Source: Actinomycetota bacterium
GTDB taxonomy: Bacteria > Actinomycetota > Acidimicrobiia > IMCC26256 > JACDBD01
Length of the DNA: 11,906 nucleotides
Assembly: GCA_013695115.1 (NCBI GenBank)
Contig: JACDBD010000197.1
Span: forward strand, 1 to 11,906
Reading direction: 5' to 3'
Positions 5,327 through 11,906 of this stretch are shown in pieces (the stretch's first letter is position 1; the number at the start of each line of letters is the position of its first letter). Made by a program: the position numbers and the translations under genes. The notes beneath the pieces are model-generated. The model was given only the letters and a program-made list of their open reading frames with translations, was not told the origin of the DNA and did no database searches.

Positions 5327-7036
5327 TTAGCCGGGCCAGCGGTTCGTGATGGGCAGCCGGCGGTCCTTGCCGAATGCCTTGGGCGACACCCGCACGCCCG
5401 GGGGCGCCTGGCGGCGCTTGTACTCGCTCCGGTCGACGAGCCGGGCGACCCGGCGGACCTGCTCGGCGTCGAAGCCGGCGTCCTCGAGCTCGGTGACCGA
5501 CTGGTCGTCCTCGACGTAGCCCTCGACGATGGGGTCGAGCTCGGCGTAATCGGGCAGCGAGTCGGAGTCCTTCTGATCGGGGCGGAGCTCGGCGCTGGGC
5601 GGCTTCTCGAGCACCGACTCCGGGATGAGGGCCCGCCCGGCGCGCTCGTTACGGTCGCGGGCGAGGGCATATACGAGCATCTTCGGTACGTCCTTGATGA
5701 CGGCGAAGCCGCCGGCCATGTCGCCGTAGAGCGTGGAGTAGCCGGTGGCGAGCTCGCTCTTGTTGCCGGTGGTGAGCACGAGCGCACCGAACTTGTTGGA
5801 CAACGCCATGAGGATGGTGCCCCGCACGCGGGCCTGGACGTTCTCCTCGGCCAGACCGGGCGCGGTCCCCTCGAACGAGTCGGCCAGCAGGTCGAGGAAA
5901 GCGGAGTGGGCGGCCTCGATCGGGATGATCACGGTGCGGATGCCGAGATTGGCGGCGAGCGCCTCGGCGTCGGCGAGGCTGCCCGGACTCGAGAACCGCG
6001 ACGGCATGAGCACGCCCAGCACGCGCTCGGGACCGAGCGCGTCGACGGCGATCGTCGCGACCAGCGACGAGTCGATGCCGCCCGAGAGGCCGATCACGAC
6101 GTCGGTGAAGCCGTTCTTCATGACGTAGTCACGGGTGCCGAGCACGAGGGCCTCGTAGACCTCTCGCACCGGCGGCAGCGCCGGCTCGATCCGGGGCCCC
6201 ATGGCCCGCTCGCGCAGCTGGGCGTCGCTCACCCGCACCTCGGGCAACGACCCCGCGCTCACCCGGCCGCGCGGGTCGAGCAGGCGGCGCCGGAACGCGG
6301 GCCGCACGTCGACGTCGACGATCAGCAGGTCCTCCGCGAACTGCTTGGCCCGGGCGACCAGCCGGCCTCTCTCGTCGAACAGCATCGACGCGCCGTCGAA
6401 GACGAGCTCGTCCTGCCCACCGACGAGGTTCACGTACAGCAAGGGAACGCCGGCGTCCGCGGCTCGGGTCGCGAGCATGGTCTCCCGTTCGCGCAGCCGC
6501 CCGGCGTAGTACGGCGACGCGTTGATGTTGACGACGAGCTCGGCACCGGCGTTGGACTGGGTGACGATCGGCCCGTTGGGGCTCCACGCGTCCTCGCACA
6601 CGGTCACCGCGACCCGCACCCCGCCCACGACGAGCAGGGGGCCGTCGACGGTGGAGGGCTCGAAGTAGCGCTCCTCGTCGAACACCGCGTAGTTGGGCAG
6701 CAGGTGCTTGTGGTACACGCCTGCCACCTTTCCGCCCGCGCACACCGCGGCGGCGTTGTAGAGGTCGCGCTCGGCGTGGGGGAAGCCGATCACGGCCGCG
6801 GCCCGGCCGGTGCGGGCCGCCACCTTCTCCAGGGTCTCCTGCGCCGCCTCCACGAACGCCGGCCGCAGCAGCAGGTCCTCGGGCGGGTACCCGGTGATCG
6901 CGAGCTCGGGGAAGGCGACGAGATCGGCGCCGGCATCCTCGGCCTGCTCGTAGGCGTCGAGGATGCGGGTGGCGTTGCCCTCAAGGTCACCGACGACGAG
7001 GTTCAGCTGAGCGGCGGCGACGCGCAGCGGAGGCAT
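5327..7036 (-). CDS. nadE: Glutamine-dependent NAD+ synthase
   Basis: Catalyses the last step of NAD+ synthesis, amidating nicotinic acid adenine dinucleotide with ATP and ammonia drawn from glutamine. The 569 residues contain a nitrilase-fold glutaminase domain (1 to about 270) with the catalytic triad Glu44 (FPELAITGYPPEDLL), Lys110 (YHKHLLPNY) and Cys147 (VTVCEDAW). A synthetase domain (about 285-569) follows, with the ATP pyrophosphatase loop LSGGIDSSL at 317-325, the motif TTGNKSELATGYSTLYGD and the C-terminal RSEYKRRQAPPG. All key residues are present and the length is usual for bacteria of this type. The ATG at 7036 matches the usual beginning of the family (MPPLRVAAAQLN). An upstream GTG at 7057 would add seven residues and almost touch the glnE start. 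There is no Shine-Dalgarno sequence, but TATCCT ends six bases before the ATG, suggesting a leaderless message. It heads the unit with the transporter and lipoprotein. Confidence 0.96.
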   Translation of the reverse strand: MPPLRVAAAQLNLVVGDLEGNATRILDAYEQAEDAGADLVAFPELAITGYPPEDLLLRPAFVEAAQETLEKVAARTGRAAAVIGFPHAERDLYNAAAVCAGGKVAGVYHKHLLPNYAVFDEERYFEPSTVDGPLLVVGGVRVAVTVCEDAWSPNGPIVTQSNAGAELVVNINASPYYAGRLRERETMLATRAADAGVPLLYVNLVGGQDELVFDGASMLFDERGRLVARAKQFAEDLLIVDVDVRPAFRRRLLDPRGRVSAGSLPEVRVSDAQLRERAMGPRIEPALPPVREVYEALVLGTRDYVMKNGFTDVVIGLSGGIDSSLVATIAVDALGPERVLGVLMPSRFSSPGSLADAEALAANLGIRTVIIPIEAAHSAFLDLLADSFEGTAPGLAEENVQARVRGTILMALSNKFGALVLTTGNKSELATGYSTLYGDMAGGFAVIKDVPKMLVYALARDRNERAGRALIPESVLEKPPSAELRPDQKDSDSLPDYAELDPIVEGYVEDDQSVTELEDAGFDAEQVRRVARLVDRSEYKRRQAPPGVRVSPKAFGKDRRLPITNRWPG

Positions 7037-7042
7037 ACCCCA

Positions 7043-7052
7043 AGGATACGGT
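7043..7052. promoter_or_regulatory. Overlapping divergent -10 elements for leaderless nadE and glnE
   Basis: Minus strand: TATCCT (7043-7048), then six bases, then the nadE ATG at 7036. Plus strand: TACGGT (7047-7052), then six bases, then the glnE GTG at 7059. Both hexamers fit the actinobacterial TANNNT -10 pattern at the spacing seen for leaderless mRNAs, and they share two bases. No TTGACA-like -35 is visible for either. The arrangement is seen directly; its activity is inferred. Confidence 0.5.
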
Positions 7053-7058
7053 GCCACC

Positions 7059-9827
7059 GTGGTCCTGGCGCCGGTGCTGAACGAGCCGATCGAGCGCGCC
7101 GCCGACCCCGGGATCGCCCGGGCCGTCGTCGAACGGGTCGTCGAGGCGCACCCGGAGGTCGCGGACGACCTGGCCGAGCGCGCATTGGTGCGTGACGGAC
7201 TGATCGCGCTCGCGTGCGCGTCGCGATCGCTGTCGACCGCGGTGATCGGCCACCCCAGCCTGCTCGATCCGCTGCGCGACGAGCGGGGCTTCGCGACCGA
7301 ACGCGACGCCGACGGGTACGCGGCATCGTGGCAGGAGCACGCCGATCACTCCCCCGCCGGCCTTCGGGGGTGGAAGCGCCGCGAGCTCCTGCGCACCGCC
7401 GCCCGCGACCTGCTCGGCCTGGCCGACCTGCCCGCGGTCGGACGCGAGCTGGCCGCGCTGGCGGAGACGTGCTTGGGGGCCGCGGTCGGGATCGTGGCTC
7501 CGGACGTCCGCCTCACCGTCGTCGGGATGGGCAAGCTCGGCGGCCGGGAGCTCAACTACGCCAGCGACGTCGACGTGCTGTTCGCCCACGACGGAGATGC
7601 CGACGCGGCCGAGCGCAGCGCGCGCGAGCTGCTTTCCACGATGAGCACGCCGACCCCGGAAGGGATCGTGTTCCGCACCGACGCCGACCTGCGTCCCGAG
7701 GGGAAGTCGGGACCGTTGAGTCGCAGCATCGACTCGTACGCGGCGTATTGGGAGCGCTGGGCCCAGACGTGGGAGTTCCAGGCGCTGATCAAGGCCCGGT
7801 GGGTCGCGGGGGACGCCGACCTCGGCGAGCAGTTCCTCGACGCGGCCCGCCCGCACGTGTGGCCGGAGATGCTCGACCCTGACGCGGTGCGCGAGGTGCG
7901 GGCGATGAAGGGGCGCGCCGAGAGCGAGACCGCTCGCAAGGGGCTGACCGAACGCGAGCTGAAGCGGGGACGGGGCGGGATCCGCGACATCGAGTTCGCG
8001 GTCCAGCTCCTTCAGCTCGTCCACGGCCGTCACGACGAGTCGGTCCGGCCGGCGAACACGCTCGCCGCGCTCGGCGCGCTCGCGGCCGCCGACTACGTCG
8101 GGCGCCCCGACGCCGACGAGCTCGATGAGGCGTACCGCTACCTGCGGACGGTCGAGCACCGGCTCCAGCTCTGGGACGAGCAGCAGACCCACACGCTGCC
8201 GTCGGACGGGACGGCGCGCCGCCGGCTCGCCCGCGTAATGGGCTACCGCGACCGGGGCGACGGATCGGCGGTCGAACGCTTCGACGCCGACCACCGCGCC
8301 CAGCAGGCGCGGGTGCGCACGATCCACGAGCGCCTCTTCTTTGCACCGATCCTCGACACCCTGGCGGGCGCGGGCCCGCTGACCGGCGAGGCGGTCGAGG
8401 AGCGCCTGACCGCGTTCGGCTTCGTCGACGTCGCCTCGACCCGGGCCGCGCTGCGCGAGCTCGCCACCGGGCTCACCCGCCGATCGAAGGTCATGCAGCA
8501 GCTGCTCCCGGTCATCCTGGGCTGGCTCTCGGCCGCGCCCGACCCCGACCTCGGGCTCCTCCAGCTCCGACGCCTGGCCGAGGGACCCGCCCGTTCGGCG
8601 TCGTTGGCGACGACCTTCCGCGAGTCTCCCGGCGCGGCCGAACGCGCCTGCCGGCTGCTCGGGTCGGGCCGAGTGCTCGGCGAGGCGCTGCGGCGCCAGC
8701 CCGACTTCGTCGAAGCACTAGGCGACGACGAAGCGCTGGCGCGCGAGAAGACGCGCGCCGAGCTCGTGGAGGAAGCGCTGGGAACCCTGGGATGGCGCGG
8801 CGGCGCCGAGCAGCGACGCGAGGGTCTGCGACGGTTCAAGCGCCGGGAGCTGCTCCGGATCGCGGCCCGCGACGTGCTCGGGTTCGCGACCGTCGAGGAG
8901 GCGGGACGCGAGCTGGCCGGGGTGGCCGAGGCGTGTGTCGAGGCCGCGCTACGAATGCTCGAGCCCGAGCAGCCGTTCGCGGTGATCGGCATGGGGCGGT
9001 TCGGCGGCGGCGAGCTGTCGTACGCGTCCGACATCGACGTGTTGTTCGTCTACGACGGCGACACGCCCGCCGACTTCGCCGCCGCCGAGCGCACCGCCGA
9101 GGCGCTGATGCGAGAGATCGGGGCCACCACCGCCGAGGGCCAGACCTTCCGGATCGACGCCGACCTGCGGCCTGAGGGCAAGCAGGGCCCGCTCGCCCGC
9201 AGCGTCGACGGCTACCGGACCTACTACGAGCGCTGGGCCAAGACCTGGGAGTTCCAGGCGCTGCTGAAGGCGCGGCCGGTGGCAGGGGATCCCGAGCTCG
9301 GTAAGCGATTCGCGGCGCTGGTCGAGCCGTTCGTGTACCGCGACCCGTTCCCCGACGACGCGGTCCGCGAGGTGCGCAGGATGAAGGCGCGCATCGAGCG
9401 GGAGCGCATCCCGCCGGGCGAGGACCCGGAGTTCCACCTGAAGCTGGGGCGGGGATCGCTGTCGGACGTCGAGTTCACCGTGCAGTTGCTCCAACTCGTC
9501 CACGGTGCGATCCGGCCCGAGGTGCGGGCGACGGCGACGATCGAGGCGTTGCGCCGACTCCAAGAGGCGGGACTGATCGACAACGACGACGCCACCGCGC
9601 TCGAGGAGTCGTACCGGTTCTGCGAGCGGGCCCGGAACGCCAGGTACCTGCTCACCGGCTCACCGACGGACGCCCTGCCGACCGACGGCGCCGAGGCCCT
9701 CAAGCTCGCTCGCGTGCTCGGGTACATCCACCGGCCCCAGGCGAGCCTGCGCGACGACTACCGCCGGGTCACTCGTCGCGCCCGCAAGGTGTTCGAACAG
9801 ACTTTCTACGGGCGGGCCGAGACGTAG
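7059..9827 (+). CDS. glnE: Bifunctional glutamine synthetase adenylyltransferase / adenylyl-removing enzyme
   Basis: Adds AMP to, and removes it from, a tyrosine on each glutamine synthetase subunit, turning ammonium assimilation down or up with nitrogen status. The 922 residues show the tandem layout of the family (about 946 in E. coli). Two nucleotidyltransferase modules are present: GMGKLGGRELNYASDVDV at 156-173 with Asp170 and Asp172, and GMGRFGGGELSYASDIDV at 644-661 with Asp658 and Asp660. Each is followed by DADLRPEGK and an ERWA-TWEFQAL segment, so the internal duplication is plain. By family knowledge the N-terminal half removes AMP and the C-terminal half adds it, with helical regulatory regions between. 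All metal-binding aspartates are intact in both halves. The GTG at 7059 lies 22 bases from the divergent nadE start, with no good ribosome binding site but a TACGGT hexamer six bases before it. Its substrate GlnA is encoded nearby at the right edge. Confidence 0.96.
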   Translation: MVLAPVLNEPIERAADPGIARAVVERVVEAHPEVADDLAERALVRDGLIALACASRSLSTAVIGHPSLLDPLRDERGFATERDADGYAASWQEHADHSPAGLRGWKRRELLRTAARDLLGLADLPAVGRELAALAETCLGAAVGIVAPDVRLTVVGMGKLGGRELNYASDVDVLFAHDGDADAAERSARELLSTMSTPTPEGIVFRTDADLRPEGKSGPLSRSIDSYAAYWERWAQTWEFQALIKARWVAGDADLGEQFLDAARPHVWPEMLDPDAVREVRAMKGRAESETARKGLTERELKRGRGGIRDIEFAVQLLQLVHGRHDESVRPANTLAALGALAAADYVGRPDADELDEAYRYLRTVEHRLQLWDEQQTHTLPSDGTARRRLARVMGYRDRGDGSAVERFDADHRAQQARVRTIHERLFFAPILDTLAGAGPLTGEAVEERLTAFGFVDVASTRAALRELATGLTRRSKVMQQLLPVILGWLSAAPDPDLGLLQLRRLAEGPARSASLATTFRESPGAAERACRLLGSGRVLGEALRRQPDFVEALGDDEALAREKTRAELVEEALGTLGWRGGAEQRREGLRRFKRRELLRIAARDVLGFATVEEAGRELAGVAEACVEAALRMLEPEQPFAVIGMGRFGGGELSYASDIDVLFVYDGDTPADFAAAERTAEALMREIGATTAEGQTFRIDADLRPEGKQGPLARSVDGYRTYYERWAKTWEFQALLKARPVAGDPELGKRFAALVEPFVYRDPFPDDAVREVRRMKARIERERIPPGEDPEFHLKLGRGSLSDVEFTVQLLQLVHGAIRPEVRATATIEALRRLQEAGLIDNDDATALEESYRFCERARNARYLLTGSPTDALPTDGAEALKLARVLGYIHRPQASLRDDYRRVTRRARKVFEQTFYGRAET

Positions 9828-9851
9828 GTAACCCGATCGCGGTCGGTGGGA

Positions 9852-9866
9852 CGCACCGTCGGTGCG
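9852..9866. terminator. Short hairpin in the convergent glnE / protease gap
   Basis: CGCACC-GTC-GGTGCG forms a six-base-pair stem with a three-base loop, 25 bases past the glnE stop. No T-run follows on either strand, so it is only a weak terminator candidate. The rest of the 102-base gap (9828-9929) holds no other clear element. Confidence 0.3.
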
Positions 9867-9929
9867 ACTAGGTAGGCGCGGGCCCACGGCCGAACGGCGG
9901 GGTTGAGCGCTATTCGACGGTGTTCGGGC

Positions 9930-11252
9930 TCAGACGCAGGTCAGGACGGCCTGATCGGGCCGGACGAGACCGTGGCCGGTGTCGTTGTCGACGCCCGCGC
10001 CGGCGAGGTCCTGGGCGGTGGTGCGGAGCCGGGCCTCGGTCTGGGCCCGGTTACAGCCCTTGCCTCGCACCAGCGCCGCGGACCCGGCCACGTGCGGGCT
10101 GGCCATCGACGTGCCGTTGATCGTCCGGTACCCGCCGTCGTTCCAGGTCGAGACGATGGCGACGCCGGGGGCGGCCAGGTCGACATACGCCCCCGAGGTC
10201 GAGAAGGCCGCCCGCAGGTTGCTCGAATCGGTGGCGGCCACCGCGAGCACCTCGGGGAACGCGCCCGGGTACGACGGCGAGTTCGCAAAGCCGCACCCTG
10301 AGCCGCCCTGGCCGCAGTTCCCGCCCGCCGCCACGACTGTCACTCCGCTCTGCACCGCGTTCTGGATCGCCTGCTGCAGCACCGAGGAGCTGTTGGGGGA
10401 CCCGAGACTCAGGTTGATCACCGTGGCGCCCTGGCTGACGGCCCAGTCGACGCCGCTGGCCACGTCGGACGTAAACCCCGAGCCATTGGCACACAGGACC
10501 TGCACCGGCAGGATTTGAGCGCCAGGGGCGGCGCCGGCGATGCCCACGCCGTTGTTGGCGGTGGCTGCGGCGATCCCGGCCACGTAGGTGCCGTGGCCGC
10601 TGGGGTCGCTGGTTCCGCCCGGGCCCGAGAAGGCGGTGCCCCCGTCGTCGCTGTGGAGGAAGAAGGCGCCCGAGAGCACCTTCCCGCTGAGGTCCGGGTG
10701 CGACGCGTACACACCGGTGTCGATCACCGCAATGACTTGGCCGCTGCCGGCGGTGAACTGACCGGGGGCGAACGCGGTCCAGGCGTCCTCGATGCGCAGA
10801 TGGGTGCTGTCGAGCGCGTACTGCGCCGTCGGATCGTTGTGCGAGACGGCCGACACCGGCGCGTCGACCTCGACCGCGACCAGATCGCCGTCGGCGGCCC
10901 TCTCGTCCGCGACCGCGGCGGCCTGGTCCGCGTCGGCGACCGGCGTAGTGGTGATCTCGAGCTGTCCGCCGGCGGATTGCTCCGCGGTGACCAGCGGGAT
11001 TCGCCCGTCGGCGGTGCGCTGCTCGCTCTCGGCGACCTCCTGGCGGGCCTCGGCGCCGGCCGCGCCCGGTGGGATCGGGGCATCCGAAGCGGGCGGGGGC
11101 GGCGGTTCGGGGCTCGGCGCCTCCGTCGTCGCGGCGGCGGCGCCCGCGCACGCGCTGGGTGTCGGCGGCGGCGGCGGCGGGGTTCCCCCGCCCACGCACG
11201 CGGTCAGACCGAGCGAGCCCGCGACTCCAACCAGGATGAACGCGCGCCGCAT
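9930..11252 (-). CDS. Subtilisin-like (S8 family) serine protease, predicted lipoprotein, 440 aa
   Basis: An extracellular, probably membrane-anchored protease. The leader MRRAFILVGVAGSLGLTAC ends in a lipobox LTAC with Cys19. A Pro/Ala/Glu-rich linker (22-66) includes runs of six and five prolines. Residues about 80-150 may be a propeptide or inhibitor-like domain. The catalytic domain (about 153-440) has Asp178 in AVIDTGVYASHPD, His220 in DPSGHGTYVAGIAA, the oxyanion Asn312 in AAGGNCG and Ser382 in NGTSMASPHVAG, so the triad is complete. Cys313/Cys320 and Cys400/Cys439 are placed so that disulfides are plausible. The ATG at 11252 has no ribosome binding site but has TAGAGT seven bases upstream. 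The gene begins 43 bases after the glnA stop on the same strand and converges on glnE. No functional link with nitrogen control is evident. Related actinobacterial proteins include mycosins, but the type VII secretion genes expected beside a mycosin are not seen here. Confidence 0.95.
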   Translation of the reverse strand: MRRAFILVGVAGSLGLTACVGGGTPPPPPPTPSACAGAAAATTEAPSPEPPPPPASDAPIPPGAAGAEARQEVAESEQRTADGRIPLVTAEQSAGGQLEITTTPVADADQAAAVADERAADGDLVAVEVDAPVSAVSHNDPTAQYALDSTHLRIEDAWTAFAPGQFTAGSGQVIAVIDTGVYASHPDLSGKVLSGAFFLHSDDGGTAFSGPGGTSDPSGHGTYVAGIAAATANNGVGIAGAAPGAQILPVQVLCANGSGFTSDVASGVDWAVSQGATVINLSLGSPNSSSVLQQAIQNAVQSGVTVVAAGGNCGQGGSGCGFANSPSYPGAFPEVLAVAATDSSNLRAAFSTSGAYVDLAAPGVAIVSTWNDGGYRTINGTSMASPHVAGSAALVRGKGCNRAQTEARLRTTAQDLAGAGVDNDTGHGLVRPDQAVLTCV

Positions 11253-11259
11253 TGGCGAG

Positions 11260-11265
11260 ACTCTA
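11260..11265 (-). promoter_or_regulatory. Candidate -10 element for a leaderless protease transcript
   Basis: TAGAGT on the minus strand fits TANNNT and ends seven bases before the protease ATG. No -35 box is visible. The gap to glnA is only 43 bases and lacks a terminator, so read-through from glnA is also possible. Confidence 0.35.
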
Positions 11266-11295
11266 CTTGCGCCCGCCCCTGGCCTCCGACGCTGC

Positions 11296-11906
11296 TCAGA
11301 TGTCGTAGTAGAGGTAGAACTCCCACGGGTGCGGGCGCAGCCGCACCGCGTCGATCTCGTTCTCCCGCTTGTACGTGATCCAGGTGTCAATGACGTCCTG
11401 GGTGAACACGCCCCCGGCGAGGAGGTAGTCCTGGTCGGCCTCGAGCGCGGCCAGGCTCTCGTCGAGCGACCCCGGCACCTGGGGCACCGCCGCCAGCTCC
11501 TCGGGCTCGAGGTCGTAGAGGTCCTTGTCGACCGGGTCGGGCGGCTCGATACGGTTCTGGACACCGTCGAGGCCCGCCATCAGCATCGCCGCGAAGGCGA
11601 TGTACGGGTTGGCCGACGGGTCGGGGCAGCGGAACTCGAGCCGCTTGGCCTTCGGGCTCTTCGAGTACAGCGGGATGCGCACGCACGCGGACCGGTTGCG
11701 CTGGGAGTACACCAGGTTCACCGGCGCCTCGTAGCCCGGCACCAGCCGCTTGTACGAGTTGGTGGTCGGCGCGGCGAACGCCAGGATCGAGGGCGCGTGC
11801 TTGAGCAGCCCGCCGATGTACCAGCGGGCCATGTCGGAGAGGCCGCCGTAGCCCTTCTCGTCGAAGAACAGTGGCTCGCCGCCCTTCCACAGTGACTGGT
11901 GGCAGT
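11296..11906 (-). CDS. glnA: Glutamine synthetase type I, C-terminal part
   Basis: Makes glutamine from glutamate, ammonia and ATP as a dodecamer in the cytoplasm. About 203 C-terminal residues are in the window; the N-terminus and start lie beyond the right edge. The reading frame at the edge gives [16 protein letters not shown], the conserved metal/substrate region. It continues with [20 protein letters not shown] (the glutamate/ATP-site loop), [20 protein letters not shown], and the end [15 protein letters not shown]. The adenylylation loop reads [11 protein letters not shown], with the target Tyr at codon 11515-11517, so this enzyme is of the GSI-beta kind controlled by GlnE, whose gene is 1.5 kb away. 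No frame break is visible. The protease gene follows after 43 bases on the same strand. Upstream regulation cannot be seen. Confidence 0.97.
   Translation of the reverse strand, partial: CHQSLWKGGEPLFFDEKGYGGLSDMARWYIGGLLKHAPSILAFAAPTTNSYKRLVPGYEAPVNLVYSQRNRSACVRIPLYSKSPKAKRLEFRCPDPSANPYIAFAAMLMAGLDGVQNRIEPPDPVDKDLYDLEPEELAAVPQVPGSLDESLAALEADQDYLLAGGVFTQDVIDTWITYKRENEIDAVRLRPHPWEFYLYYDI

Noticed and set aside
4796..7195. Plus-strand open frame of 799 codons opposite nadE and the transporter gene
   Set aside because: It is antisense to two well-supported genes; its Arg/Gly/Asp/Val-rich, motif-free translation is typical of shadow frames in high-GC DNA.
6987..8327. Minus-strand open frame of 446 codons opposite glnE
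   Set aside because: It lies against the conserved N-terminal catalytic module of glnE and has no recognisable domain.
9828..9929. Possible small RNA or strong terminator in the glnE/protease gap
   Set aside because: Only a six-base-pair stem without a T-run was found, and no promoter was seen.
11163..11180. CGG trinucleotide tract as a repeat element
   Set aside because: It encodes the polyproline linker of the protease in frame, so it is coding sequence rather than a separate repeat feature.

Overview
The window comes from a high-GC genome with strong G/C bias at third codon positions. The genes present (glutamine-dependent NAD synthase, GlnE next to an adenylylatable GlnA, an RpoD-like sigma factor without a long N-terminal region, a DUF3558-like lipoprotein) suggest an actinobacterium, possibly of the Acidimicrobiia. 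That placement is inferred from protein style and was not tested. Coding density is very high: the longest gap between genes is about 160 bases, and no RNA gene, CRISPR array or insertion sequence was seen.

Left part (1-1674): the 5' end of a putative lipoprotein gene runs off the left edge on the minus strand and appears to carry a one-base frameshift. Just upstream of it, on the same strand, lies a sigma-70 family factor with its own recognisable promoter. Divergent from the sigma gene is a small ABM-fold monooxygenase gene whose ribosome binding site and start codon lie inside a 10-bp inverted repeat.

Middle part (1686-7036, all minus strand): reading in the direction of transcription, nadE is followed by an EamA-type transporter and a DUF3558-like lipoprotein, with gaps of a few bases or ATGA overlaps. 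After a 50-base gap containing a perfect 18-bp palindrome of TetR-operator type comes a second unit. It holds two ferritin-like proteins joined by an ATGA overlap, then, after a hairpin, an unrecognised 207-residue protein. One ferritin-like protein has a full set of apparent diiron ligands and the other a degenerate set, so they may form a heteromeric oxidase or storage/repair complex. This unit is the least ordinary part of the window.

Right part (7036-11906): nadE and glnE diverge from start codons only 22 bases apart. Each start sits 6 bases after a TANNNT hexamer, and the two hexamers overlap, which suggests paired leaderless transcription. GlnE (two nucleotidyltransferase halves) and the C-terminal part of glutamine synthetase GlnA, with its target tyrosine, together form the covalent control of ammonium assimilation. 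A gene for a lipid-anchored subtilisin-like protease lies between them, convergent to glnE and 43 bases downstream of glnA.
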